A stretch of 64,000 nt of DNA from Streptomyces chromofuscus (GCF_015160875.1 NZ_CP063374.1:4777501-4841500); one strand, 5' to 3'. Positions 50,749 to 58,908 are shown, counted from the first letter of the stretch. A program made the numbers and translations. Notes: generated by a model not told the origin, from the letters alone.

Positions 50749-50787
50749 CCCGAAGAACGGCAGTAGCCGAGAAACAGCCCGAAAAAC

Positions 50788-50836
50788 AAGGGAGAGGGAC
50801 CTGCGCCCCCCTCCGAGCGCAGCTCCCTCTCCCTTT
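50788..50836. terminator. Terminator between the GMC gene and the surface-protein gene
   Basis: AAGGGAGAGGGA (50788-50799) pairs perfectly with 50824-50835, with a further inner GCGC/GCGC pair, followed by TTT. It sits between convergent genes and can act in both directions. Confidence 0.85.
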
Positions 50837-50855
50837 GTCTCTGGTTCAGGCGTCG

Positions 50856-51887
50856 TTACGCCTCCGCGCCGGCCTTCTTGCGCCGGACGACGAACACCGC
50901 ACCCGCACCGGCGACGACGGCGACGCCGCCGACCAGGCCGATCATGGGCAGCGCGGAGCTGGAACCGGTGTCGGCGAGGCTGCCCGTGGCCTCCACGTCG
51001 CTGACCTCGTCGAGGTCGGCCATCCCGCCCTGCGGCTCGGCGTCCCCGGGGTTACCGGCGTCCGAGCCCGCGGCGAGGATGTCGAAGAAGTAGATCCAGC
51101 CGTTCGGGTCGTCGGCCATCCAGCAGCCGTCGGCGTCCGAGTACTGCGCGAAGCCGCCGGTCAGACCGATGGCGTCGGGGACCTTGCCGCTGACGCTCAG
51201 CCGCAGCGGGTACGAGGTGGACTGACCAGCGCCGAGGTTGAACGGGGTGAAGGTCGCGCCCTCACCGGCGGCGTCCGCGAGCGTCTTCCAGGAGCCCTTG
51301 GCCTTGTCGAAGACCTGGACGGTGATCTCGCCGGAGTAGTCCTTCTCGTCCCAGCCGAGCGCGGCGACGCCGATCAGCGGCTTGATGTTCTTGATCTCCT
51401 CGTCGCCGCCGTTGGAGACGTCGAAGGAGAACTCGGTCCAGCCGCTGCCGGCCACGATCGTCTCGGGCAGGCCCGACAGACCGCTGGTCAGCTCCTCGCT
51501 GAGGCCGACGGACTCCTCGTCGGCGTTCTCGCAGAGGTCCTCCTCCGGCGTGGACTCGGTGGGGGTGGGGCTCGCGGGAGCGGTCGAGGAGGGCGAGGTG
51601 GGGCTGGTCGGCGTGCTGGGAGGCGTCTCGGAGGCGGTGCCGGTCGCCGACGGGCTGGACGTCGCGGTCTGGTCGCCGCCGGCGGGCGGCGTGTTCGTCG
51701 CGGGAGTGGTGGGCGACTCGGTGCCGGTCGCGCCCGGGGTGACGGTCGGCGTCTCGGTGGCGGTCTCCGTCGCGGTCGGGCTGGGGGAGCCCGTCTCGGT
51801 CGCGTACGCGGCCGGCGCCGCGAGCAGTGCCATCGGGGCTATCGCGGCGGTCGCGGCGGCGGCTGCCAGGGCGCGGCGAAGCTTCAT
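50856..51887 (-). CDS. LAxTG-anchored surface protein (sortase E substrate)
   Basis: 343-residue cell-wall protein. An N-terminal signal peptide (MKLRRALAAAAATAAIAPMA, cleavage after AYA), a Thr/Pro/Ser-rich stalk (about 30-115), a folded domain of about 180 residues (ETIVAGSGWTEFSFDVSNGG, TVQVFDKAKGSWKTLADA) and the sorting signal LADTG, followed by a hydrophobic helix and RRKK. The LAxTG pentapeptide is the class E signal of actinobacteria. The domain's function is unknown. No sortase gene lies nearby. Direct repeats of PTATET-like segments are seen in the stalk. Confidence 0.88.
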   Translation of the reverse strand: MKLRRALAAAAATAAIAPMALLAAPAAYATETGSPSPTATETATETPTVTPGATGTESPTTPATNTPPAGGDQTATSSPSATGTASETPPSTPTSPTSPSSTAPASPTPTESTPEEDLCENADEESVGLSEELTSGLSGLPETIVAGSGWTEFSFDVSNGGDEEIKNIKPLIGVAALGWDEKDYSGEITVQVFDKAKGSWKTLADAAGEGATFTPFNLGAGQSTSYPLRLSVSGKVPDAIGLTGGFAQYSDADGCWMADDPNGWIYFFDILAAGSDAGNPGDAEPQGGMADLDEVSDVEATGSLADTGSSSALPMIGLVGGVAVVAGAGAVFVVRRKKAGAEA

Positions 51888-52001
51888 GAAGACCTACCTG
51901 CTGAGTCGGAAGGGCTTCGCGCGCTGACGCGGTGGCCCTCGGTTATGCAGGTTTGATCACCGAGGCCCGGCAATGGTTGTCCGTGCTTCACACAGTTTTT
52001 A

Positions 52002-52017
52002 TGTGACCTGGGTCACT
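52002..52017. promoter_or_regulatory. CRP-like binding site
   Basis: TGTGACCTGGGTCACT matches TGTGA-N6-TCACA at nine of ten defined positions and contains the perfect repeat GTGACC/GGTCAC. A further TCACA half-site lies nine bases upstream of the TGTGA. The site is 115 bases upstream of the LAxTG gene start. Confidence 0.5.
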
Positions 52018-52070
52018 TGGTTTGGGCGGGGTGGTGGAGGGCATCCGGTCGGTCGGGTGAGTGGGCGTGA

Positions 52071-52108
52071 GAAGGGCCCCGCGGGGCGGAGCCGCGGGGC
52101 CCTTCTTT
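52071..52108 (+). terminator. Strong intrinsic terminator without an evident gene
   Basis: GAAGGGCCCCGCGG (52071-52084) pairs perfectly with 52092-52105 around a seven-base loop, then TTTCG. The T-run is on the plus strand, where no protein gene precedes it; a short RNA starting near 51950 is possible. Confidence 0.8.
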
Positions 52109-52586
52109 CGTCAGCACCGGCGTCAGGGCAGCGCCAGTGCCTGGGAAGCGGCGCCGGGGGGTTGCGCCGCTTGCCTCCGGATGGTCTCGACCTCTGGCGG
52201 TACGTCGTCGCACCACCGGGTTGCGCTCCACCGCACGGCGGTGCGGTCGGCCGCGACGGGACGTCGACTTCGGGGGCTTTTCACGCATCGTGCTGGGTCG
52301 CCTCGGCCTCCGCAACCTTTTGACCCAGCTTCGGACAGTTCCGCCGGCCGGCCCCGGGCGTCCCCGGAGCCGACCGTTCTCTTGGGTGACCGGGCTGCTG
52401 TCCCCTGCCGTCCGGTCACTTCCCTGGAGCGAGGTCCCACGACGCACGGGACGATCCGTACGTCTCATCGCTCCAGCGAGCCACGCGTGGTTCTTTCGGG
52501 CCCGCCCCTGGCTGGCACGGACACCGGGACCAACGAAGGCCGGCGGGCGGCGGTCACGCGCCGTACGGGTGAGAGGAGGGGCGAAC

Positions 52587-52988
52587 TCAGATGCGACCCC
52601 TGCACAGTTCGAGAAGCGTCAGGGCCAGCGCGGTGCCCGGCTTGCCGAGTTCACGCCGGTAGCGGCCGAGCACCTCCATCTCCCGGGAGAGGTTCACGCG
52701 CCGGCCGCCGGAGGTGATGCGGGCCTGCTGGATCACGGCCGACACGGCCATCCGTTCCTGGATCAGGCCGATGATCCGGTCGTCCAGCGCGTCGATGCGT
52801 TCCCGCGCGCCGGTGATCAGCTCGGCGGCCTCGTCTGTACGGGCGCCGGTCTTGTCGGCGGGGGTGCCGGCCGGGGCGGCGGTCTTGTCGGCGGGGGCGG
52901 CGGTTCTGTCGGCGGGGGTGCCGGTGGGGGCGGCGGTCCCGGTCGCGCTCGTGCTCCGCTCGGTCCCGGCTGCGGTGGTGGTGGTCAT
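52587..52988 (-). CDS. Chorismate mutase, AroQ type
   Basis: 133-residue enzyme converting chorismate to prephenate, first step to Phe and Tyr. The AroQ helical fold occupies about 50-133: LITGARERIDALDDRIIGLI, RMAVSAVIQQARI, then SGGRRVNLSREMEVL and YRRELGKPGTALALTLLELC. The conserved Arg, Lys-equivalent and Glu positions are in order. A Thr/Ala/Pro/Lys-rich N-terminal tail with PADKTAAPAGTPADKT repeats precedes it and is probably disordered. ATG at 52988 with GAGGCCCC upstream. A leader peptide and hairpin upstream suggest attenuation control, listed separately. Divergent from guaA. Confidence 0.9.
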   Translation of the reverse strand: MTTTTAAGTERSTSATGTAAPTGTPADRTAAPADKTAAPAGTPADKTGARTDEAAELITGARERIDALDDRIIGLIQERMAVSAVIQQARITSGGRRVNLSREMEVLGRYRRELGKPGTALALTLLELCRGRI

Positions 52989-53041
52989 GATCGGGGGCCT
53001 CTCGTCGGATCGGCCCCGGAACGGACAAGGCCCCCAGAACG

Positions 53042-53078
53042 CCAGGCGCCCCGGACCTTGTCGGCCCGGGGCGCCTGG
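53042..53078 (-). promoter_or_regulatory. Attenuator-like hairpin upstream of chorismate mutase
   Basis: Perfect 13-base-pair stem (53042-53054 with 53066-53078; arm CCAGGCGCCCCGG) around an 11-base loop, read on the minus strand. It lies 19 bases after the leader-peptide stop and 53 bases before the chorismate mutase ATG. No strong U-run follows, so it could act on transcription or translation. Confidence 0.65.
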
Positions 53079-53097
53079 GAAGTCGCTTGTCAGTTGC

Positions 53098-53169
53098 TCA
53101 AGCAGCACGACCATGGCAGCCGGCGGACCGGATGCCATAGGTAAAGCGGAAGGTCGGGTGCGTGAGCAT
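53098..53169 (-). CDS. Leader peptide of chorismate mutase (Phe/Tyr-containing)
   Basis: A 23-codon frame on the minus strand starting MLTHPTFRFTYG and ending GRAA-stop. Phe, Phe and Tyr codons (TTC, TTT, TAT) sit within five codons, and TTT and TAT are rare in this genome. The ATG is six bases after a good -10 element, so the transcript is probably leaderless. The position, codon content and hairpin downstream fit ribosome-mediated attenuation in response to charged tRNA-Phe or tRNA-Tyr. Expression itself is inferred. Confidence 0.6.
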   Translation of the reverse strand: MLTHPTFRFTYGIRSAGCHGRAA

Positions 53170-53175
53170 GCGGTC

Positions 53176-53204
53176 AGTATGCCGTGGCCGTCCGTGACCT
53201 CCAA
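53176..53204 (-). promoter_or_regulatory. Promoter of the chorismate mutase leader
   Basis: On the minus strand TTGGAG (53204-53199) and CATACT (53181-53176) are separated by 17 bases, close to the vegetative consensus. Transcription would start within a few bases of the leader ATG at 53169. Confidence 0.65.
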
Positions 53205-53293
53205 TTCGGTTCGCATCCTGAGACGGCGGTCACCTGCTCCGGCCCCGTTAGAATCGGCGGTACAGCCCTTTACAAGCCGCCGGAAGGCAACCC

Positions 53294-54868
53294 GTGTCAT
53301 CAGCGACCCCCGCCGCCCCCGACACCGTCCTGGTCGTCGACTTCGGTGCGCAGTACGCCCAGCTCATCGCCCGACGCGTCCGCGAGGCCCGGGTCTACAG
53401 CGAGATCGTGCCGAGCACCATGCCGGTCCAGGACATGCTCGCCAAGAACCCGGCGGCGATCATCCTCTCCGGCGGCCCCTCGTCCGTGTACGAGGAGGGC
53501 GCGCCCCGCCTGGACCGGGAGATCTTCGAGTCCGGCGTCCCCGTCTTCGGCATGTGCTACGGCTTCCAGCTGATGGCGCAGAGCCTCGGCGGCACCGTCG
53601 ACAACACCGGCGCCCGCGAGTACGGCCGCACCGACCTGCACGTCTCCAAGTCGTCCTCCACCCTCTTCGAGGGCACCCCGGAGGAGCAGGCGGTCTGGAT
53701 GTCGCACGGCGACGCCTGCTCCGCCGCCCCCGAGGGCTTCAGCGTCACGGCCTCCACGGACGTCGTCCCCGTCGCCGCGTTCGAGAACGACGAGAAGAAG
53801 CTCTACGGCGTCCAGTACCACCCCGAGGTCATGCACTCCACGCACGGCCAGCAGGTCCTGGAGCACTTCCTCTACCGCGGTGCGGGTCTGCGGCCGAACT
53901 GGACCACCGGAAACGTCATCGAGGAGCAGGTCGAGGCGATCCGTGCGCAGGTCGGCGACAAGCGCGCCATCTGCGGGCTGTCCGGCGGCGTGGACTCCGC
54001 CGTCGCCGCCGCCCTCGTGCAGAAGGCCATCGGCTCGCAGCTGACCTGCGTCTACGTCGACCACGGCCTGATGCGCAAGGGCGAGACCGAGCAGGTCGAG
54101 AAGGACTTCGTGGCCGCGACCGGCGTGCAGCTGAAGGTCGTGGACGCCGAGGAGCGGTTCCTCAAGGCGCTGGCCGGGGTCACCGACCCCGAGGAGAAGC
54201 GCAAGATCATCGGCCGCGAGTTCATCCGCGTCTTCGAGCAGGCGCAGGCCGAGATCATCGCGGACGAGGGCCCGGCCGTCGAGTTCCTGGTCCAGGGCAC
54301 CCTCTACCCGGACGTCGTCGAGTCCGGCGGCGGCACCGGCGCCGCCAACATCAAGTCCCACCACAACGTCGGCGGGCTGCCCGAGGACCTCGAGTTCAAG
54401 CTGATCGAGCCGCTGCGCAAGCTGTTCAAGGACGAGGTCCGGATGGTCGGCCAGGAGCTGGGCCTGCCGGAGGAGATCGTCCAGCGCCAGCCGTTCCCGG
54501 GACCGGGCCTCGGCATCCGGATCGTCGGCGAGGTCACCAAGGAGCGCCTCGACCTGCTGCGCGAGGCCGACGCCATCGCCCGCGAGGAGCTGACGGCGGC
54601 CGGCCTCGACCGTGACATCTGGCAGTGCCCGGTGGTGCTGCTCGCGGACGTCCGGTCCGTCGGCGTCCAGGGCGACGGCCGCACCTACGGCCACCCGATC
54701 GTGCTGCGCCCCGTCTCCTCCGAGGACGCCATGACGGCCGACTGGTCGCGGCTGCCGTACGACGTCCTCGCCCGGATCTCCACCCGGATCACCAACGAGG
54801 TGCGGGACGTCAACCGCGTCGTCCTCGACGTGACGTCGAAGCCGCCGGGGACGATCGAGTGGGAGTGA
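53294..54868 (+). CDS. guaA: GMP synthase (glutamine-hydrolysing)
   Basis: 524-residue amidotransferase that aminates XMP to GMP. N-terminal class I glutaminase with catalytic C88 in GMCYGFQLMAQ and His in VQYHPEVMHS; ATP-pyrophosphatase domain with SGGVDSAVAAALV; C-terminal dimerisation domain ending KPPGTIEWE. The GTG start follows GGAAGG at 53281. It completes the IMP-to-GMP route with GuaB. Divergent from chorismate mutase with 90 bases between leader promoter and start. Confidence 0.98.
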   Translation: MSSATPAAPDTVLVVDFGAQYAQLIARRVREARVYSEIVPSTMPVQDMLAKNPAAIILSGGPSSVYEEGAPRLDREIFESGVPVFGMCYGFQLMAQSLGGTVDNTGAREYGRTDLHVSKSSSTLFEGTPEEQAVWMSHGDACSAAPEGFSVTASTDVVPVAAFENDEKKLYGVQYHPEVMHSTHGQQVLEHFLYRGAGLRPNWTTGNVIEEQVEAIRAQVGDKRAICGLSGGVDSAVAAALVQKAIGSQLTCVYVDHGLMRKGETEQVEKDFVAATGVQLKVVDAEERFLKALAGVTDPEEKRKIIGREFIRVFEQAQAEIIADEGPAVEFLVQGTLYPDVVESGGGTGAANIKSHHNVGGLPEDLEFKLIEPLRKLFKDEVRMVGQELGLPEEIVQRQPFPGPGLGIRIVGEVTKERLDLLREADAIAREELTAAGLDRDIWQCPVVLLADVRSVGVQGDGRTYGHPIVLRPVSSEDAMTADWSRLPYDVLARISTRITNEVRDVNRVVLDVTSKPPGTIEWE

Positions 54869-54896
54869 CCCCCTGGGGCCACTGGTCCGGACGGCA

Positions 54897-55370
54897 CTAG
54901 GTGCGCTTGATCGCACGCAGGGGAGCACCGGGCTTCCAGACCTGCACGACCAGATACGTGTCGTCCTCGACGTGGGTCCGTACGACCTCCGTCAGCTCGG
55001 TGCGAAAGAGGTGGAACGGCTCCGGCGGTTCCACCTCTTCGCCGTACCGGGCCTTCGTCTGCGCGTCCTCCACCTCGATCGCCCGCCCGGCGATCCGTAC
55101 GTCACCGCCGCCCATCGACGTGCCCTCCCCGGGGTTCGCCTGGAGCGCGAAGCGCGGGTCGCGGCGCAGGTCGAGCGCCTTGAGCGAGTCCGGCATCATG
55201 CCGAGCCACAGCTCGCCGCCGAGGAACCGCACTTCGATCCCCGTCGTGCGCGGCGAGCCGTCCTTGCGCAGGGTCGCGAGGACGTGATGGGTGTAGGCGC
55301 CGAAGCGTTCCTCGACCGTCTTCGCGAGGTCGGGTTCGGCGGTGACGAAGGATGCCCAGTGCGCTGCCAT
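54897..55370 (-). CDS. Pyridoxamine 5'-phosphate oxidase-family (F420/FMN split-barrel) protein
   Basis: 157-residue single-domain protein with the PNPOx-like split beta-barrel: YTHHVLATLRKDGSPRTTGI is the family start, followed by LWLGMMPDSLKALDLRRDPR and RIAGRAIEVED. In actinobacteria such proteins bind F420, FMN or haem and reduce or sequester small molecules; the exact cofactor is not clear. ATG at 55370 chosen (MAAHWASFV), since the open frame further upstream lacks homology. It converges on guaA and is divergent from the class II aldolase gene. Confidence 0.87.
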   Translation of the reverse strand: MAAHWASFVTAEPDLAKTVEERFGAYTHHVLATLRKDGSPRTTGIEVRFLGGELWLGMMPDSLKALDLRRDPRFALQANPGEGTSMGGGDVRIAGRAIEVEDAQTKARYGEEVEPPEPFHLFRTELTEVVRTHVEDDTYLVVQVWKPGAPLRAIKRT

Positions 55371-55513
55371 ACGGCGAGTGTGGCGGCGAAACCCGACGTC
55401 CTCTGTCCGGTATCCGCGGGGCCGGAGTGTCGCGCATGTCACCGAAGCCCTGTTCTCCCGCGCTGACGGAGGGTAATTTCCGCTCCGTACCGGAACCCAG
55501 CGCCGGAGGACCC

Positions 55514-56308
55514 ATGGCCGCGCCCACCCCGCCCCAGCCATTGCCCACCGACCGGCTGCAGTTCCCGATGCCGCCGCGGTACGAGTCGGTCGACGACGAG
55601 CGCCGGCACCGCAAGGAACGGCTCGCGGGGGCGCTGCGGGTCTTCGGGCGGCACGGCCTCGAGGACGGCGTCTCCGGGCACATCACCGCCCGCGACCCCG
55701 AGTACAGCAACTGCTTCTGGGTCAATCCGTTCGGCATGCCCTTCCGGCACGTCACCGTGAGCGACCTGGTGCTGGCCAACCAGGACGGGCAGGTCGTCGA
55801 GGGCCGCTACCACGTCAACCAGGCCGCCTTCACCGTCCACGCCCAGGTGCACGCCGCCCGCCCCGACGTCGTCGCCGTCGCCCACTGCCATTCGGTGCAC
55901 GGCCGCGCCCTGTCCGCGCTCGGCGACCTGCTCGACCCGATCACCCAGGAGAGCTGCGCCTTCTACGAGGACCACGCGCTGTACGACGCCTACAGCGGCG
56001 TCTCCGTCAACGCCGAGGAGGGCCGCCGCATCGCCGCCGCGCTCGGCTCCCGCAAGGCCCTCGTCCTGCGCAACCACGGCCTGCTGACCGTCGGCGACTC
56101 GGTGGACGCGGCGGCCTGGTGGTTCCTGTCCATGGAGCGCTCCTGCCAGGTACAGCTGACCGCGAGGGCCGCGGGCCGCCCGATCCTGATCGACCACAAG
56201 CAGGCCGTGGTGACGCGGGAGCAGCTCGGCGGCGATCTGGTCGCGTGGATCAACTACCAGCCGCTGTGGCAGGACATCACACGCCGGGAGCCGGATCTGC
56301 TGGCCTGA
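55514..56308 (+). CDS. Class II aldolase/adducin family protein
   Basis: 264 residues. The zinc-binding fold is recognisable: ALRVFGRHGLEDGVSGHITA, then HVNQAAFTVHAQVHAARPDV and AVAHCHSVHGRALSAL, where the H-x-H pair (HCH) binds metal, and LRNHGLLTVGDSVDAAAWWF with the third His. Members cleave sugar phosphates or decarboxylate; others in this subfamily are of unknown substrate. ATG at 55514 with GGAGG six bases before it. The stop lies at the edge of a 30-bp tandem repeat. Confidence 0.9.
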   Translation: MAAPTPPQPLPTDRLQFPMPPRYESVDDERRHRKERLAGALRVFGRHGLEDGVSGHITARDPEYSNCFWVNPFGMPFRHVTVSDLVLANQDGQVVEGRYHVNQAAFTVHAQVHAARPDVVAVAHCHSVHGRALSALGDLLDPITQESCAFYEDHALYDAYSGVSVNAEEGRRIAAALGSRKALVLRNHGLLTVGDSVDAAAWWFLSMERSCQVQLTARAAGRPILIDHKQAVVTREQLGGDLVAWINYQPLWQDITRREPDLLA

Positions 56309-56313
56309 CGGGT

Positions 56314-56463
56314 GCGCTGGTCGGGTCGGCCGTTGTGACCGGTGTGCCGGTGGGGTCGGCCGTGGTGACCGGCGGGCTGGTCGGGTCGGCTGTCCTGACG
56401 TGGGCGCTGGTCAGATGGGCCGTTGTGACCGGTCGGCTGGTCGGGTCGGCTGTCCTGACGGGG
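56314..56463. repeat. 30-bp tandem repeat, five copies
   Basis: Units begin at 56314, 56344, 56374, 56404 and 56434 and follow the pattern GCGCTGGTCGGGTCGGCCGT then TGTGACCGGT or CCTGACGGGG. Units 1, 2 and 4 share the GTGACCGG end; units 3 and 5 share GTCCTGACG, so two subtypes are interleaved. The array starts five bases after the aldolase stop codon and abuts the 3' end of the convergent DUF4429 gene. Confidence 0.9.
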
Positions 56464-56484
56464 AGCGCTGGGCGGTCGGTCCGT

Positions 56485-57378
56485 TCAGAAGCCGCGCAGG
56501 ACCGCTGCCTTGGCCGTCGTGAACTCCTCGTCGGTGAGTACCCCGTCCCGGTGAAGCTCGCCCAACTCCCTCAGCCGACGCAGGAGTACGTCGTGATGGT
56601 CGGCCGGCGGCGCGGTGGGGCCGGGGCACGGCGGGTGGCCGGTCTGGTCGCCGGGGGAGGTGAAGGTGCGGGTCGAGGGATGCGGCAGCCGGGCGGTGAC
56701 CGCGGTGGCGACCAGGGCCGTGAGCAGGTCACGACGGGTGCTGCCCCACAGGTCGAGGGCGTACGGGTCCTTCTCGGGCGGCAACTTCGCATGCGCCGTC
56801 TCCCGCGTGACGAAGCGCAGGAAACCGTCCCCGGCCCCGGAGTTGGGCAGCCACTCGACCCGGACCAGGTCGCCGAGGGCGATGATCCGCGGGCCGGTCG
56901 CGCGCTTGACGCGGTCGGAGATGTCGCTCCAGTCGATCCTGACCTGCGTACCGTCGAAGGAGACCGTCCCGTCGGAGGACCGCACCGACACCGGGACCGG
57001 AGGCCCCGGCAGCAGATACCCCTGCGTCGGCCCCGTGGGGACCTGGTCCAGCAGCAGAGCCTGCCGGATCTCCTCGGCCAGGTACTCGGCGACCCCGGAA
57101 CGGTCCAGGTCCACCGCGAGTTGGTAGGGGTCCGCCGCGTCGGGCAGCCGGCCGGCGGTCGCCTGGAGCAGCGGATCGGCGCCCTCCCGCAGCCGCAGCC
57201 CAAGTCGCCCGCGCTTGCGGTCCGGCTCGTACACCACACCGGCGACGGCCTCGAGCGGCACGACGACCTGCCCGTACGTCTGCCGGAACAGCGGTACGGA
57301 GCGGTGCAGCCCCGGTGTGATGCGTACCGTGCTGCCGTCGAAGGCCCAGGTCCCGTCGCGCTGGAAGATCTCGGCCAT
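56485..57378 (-). CDS. DUF4429 protein with C-terminal SHOCT domain
   Basis: 297 residues. Two similar halves of beta-rich sequence (AEIFQRDGTWAFDGSTVRIT at 1-20; DGTVSFDGTQVRIDWSDISD at about 135-154) indicate duplicated DUF4429 units, possibly PH-like folds. A Pro/Ser-rich linker leads to a C-terminal SHOCT motif (LRELGELHRDGVLTDEEFTT), a short helical pair often involved in oligomerisation or membrane-associated regulation. No catalytic residues or membrane segments. Function unknown. ATG with no strong RBS. It is divergent from the membrane protein at 57589. Confidence 0.88.
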   Translation of the reverse strand: MAEIFQRDGTWAFDGSTVRITPGLHRSVPLFRQTYGQVVVPLEAVAGVVYEPDRKRGRLGLRLREGADPLLQATAGRLPDAADPYQLAVDLDRSGVAEYLAEEIRQALLLDQVPTGPTQGYLLPGPPVPVSVRSSDGTVSFDGTQVRIDWSDISDRVKRATGPRIIALGDLVRVEWLPNSGAGDGFLRFVTRETAHAKLPPEKDPYALDLWGSTRRDLLTALVATAVTARLPHPSTRTFTSPGDQTGHPPCPGPTAPPADHHDVLLRRLRELGELHRDGVLTDEEFTTAKAAVLRGF

Positions 57379-57588
57379 ACGAGGATTCTCGCAGCCGGGT
57401 CAACACGGCGACCGCCCGTTCACCCGCGCCGACAGAGCTGACCGGACCTGCCGGACGCGCACCGGGTGCCGTAGGGCACAATTCGCTGACATCGCGGGGG
57501 AGTTGTACGGGCCGCCGGGAAACGGTCCCGGCTCCCCGGTGAGAGGTCCAGACTCTCCGACGAGCGGGCGGACGAGTGGGGCGCGGGG

Positions 57589-58908
57589 ATGCGCGGAAGG
57601 CGGGCGTCGGGCGTGGCGGTGCAGGAGGCGAGACAGGGCGCACGGGTGCGCACGGGCGCGTTCGGAAGCGCTCACGACGGTGGCTGCACCTGCGGGGACT
57701 GTCCGCACGGTGCCCGTACGGGGCACCGGCGCGCGGTGGCCGAGTTCCTGCTGAAGCGGGACGAGTTCGCGGCCGGGCAGGGTCTGCCCGCGGCCGTCGC
57801 CCACTCCGCGTCGGCCTCCCGCCAGTGGGTCTCCGACGAGTTGACCCAGTCCGCGGCCGCGGTCGCCGAACGCGCCCGCGCCGAGGGCGAGGCCTGGCTG
57901 TCCCGCCTGTGGCGCCGCACGGCGTACGTGGTGTGGGCGCTGGTCCTGCTGTTGCTGCTGGCGCAGTCGCTGACGGCGATCGGCTCGGGCTGGACGGCGG
58001 CGCGCACCGCCGGGCTGCTCGCGGCCCTGCTGGTGGCGGTGGCCCTGACGGCGGCGTCCTTCTTCCACCGGGCGCGCGGTGGCGTACTGGCCCCGGTCGT
58101 CGGCGAGGACAACCGCCTGTCGACCTCCCGTGCCGTCGCCGCGATGTGGGTGCTGTTCGTCGCCTACGCCGTGCTGGTGCTGGCGGGACAACTGGCGGCC
58201 GCCTCCTCGCCCGCCGGGCGCGACGAGCTGATCGCCGGCCTCGAACTCGCCCGTGGCGCCGGCGTGGTGACCGTCCTCGCGGTCGCCTGCGGAATCGCCG
58301 TGCTGGTACGGCGCGTGGTCGGCCTGCGCGTCGCCGGGCAACGGCTGCAGAAGGTTCGCGCGGACCGGCCGAGGGCGGCCGATCTGCTGACGGACGACTC
58401 GGGCCGGGGCACCTTCGCCGACATCCAGTACGTCGTGATCAGCGCCGTCGCCCTGGTGTTCGCCGCGGTACGGCTGGCCCGCCGCCCCGACCAGCTGCCC
58501 GACCTGCCGTGGGGGCTCGCTGTGGTGGTGCTGGTGTCGGCGGCCACCTACCTGGCCGGCAAGTACGCCGAGGGTGGTCGCCCCGTCGTCCTCTCCGTCG
58601 TCCGCGCCCGCGAGGCCGGTGACCTGGACGCGCCCATCCGCACCGGCGAGGACATCGAGATCCGCGGCACGGGATTCGTCCCTCCGGGCGCCGGCACCGC
58701 CGACCGCCTCTCCCGCATGGTCGTCCGCATCGGCCCCGTCCATGTCCACGTCCCCCTGGTCCCGATCACCGGCGGCTTCAGCAACCCCACGGACACCCTG
58801 CTGACCGTGCCGGTACCGGCGGAGGTGGAGCCGGGACGGGTCGAGGTGCGGGTGGTGACGGCGGCGGGGGTCGAGACGAACGCGTATGTCATCGAGGTGA
58901 CGGAGTGA
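57589..58908 (+). CDS. Multi-pass membrane protein with extracytoplasmic beta domain
   Basis: 439 residues, function unknown. The N-terminal soluble part has a tight cysteine pair in GGCTCGDCPHG (about 33-43). Five hydrophobic helices follow (beginning near residues 108, 141, 184, 219 and 283, one more near 305). The C-terminal about 130 residues (EDIEIRGTGFVPPGAGTADR, VRIGPVHVHVPLVPITGG, GRVEVRVVTAAGVETNAYVI) look like an IPT/Ig-like beta-sandwich. ATG 57589 lacks a clear RBS; GTG codons at 57613 and 57619 are alternatives. Confidence 0.72.
   Translation: MRGRRASGVAVQEARQGARVRTGAFGSAHDGGCTCGDCPHGARTGHRRAVAEFLLKRDEFAAGQGLPAAVAHSASASRQWVSDELTQSAAAVAERARAEGEAWLSRLWRRTAYVVWALVLLLLLAQSLTAIGSGWTAARTAGLLAALLVAVALTAASFFHRARGGVLAPVVGEDNRLSTSRAVAAMWVLFVAYAVLVLAGQLAAASSPAGRDELIAGLELARGAGVVTVLAVACGIAVLVRRVVGLRVAGQRLQKVRADRPRAADLLTDDSGRGTFADIQYVVISAVALVFAAVRLARRPDQLPDLPWGLAVVVLVSAATYLAGKYAEGGRPVVLSVVRAREAGDLDAPIRTGEDIEIRGTGFVPPGAGTADRLSRMVVRIGPVHVHVPLVPITGGFSNPTDTLLTVPVPAEVEPGRVEVRVVTAAGVETNAYVIEVTE

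Larger units (their letters stand above)
51888..52586. other. 700-base gap with CRP-like site and an orphan terminator
   Basis: No confident gene. The left part holds the surface-protein promoter and a CRP-like site. A strong hairpin is at 52071-52105. The rest (52110-52586) contains weak open frames on both strands; a minus-strand frame at 52123-52440 ends 18 bases from the hairpin, but its third-position GC is too low for this genome. Confidence 0.6.

Noticed and set aside
52123..52440. Minus-strand frame of 105 codons beside the 52071 hairpin
   Set aside because: Third-position GC is about 77% in its best part, below the norm here, and no family is recognised. The hairpin's T-run is on the opposite strand.
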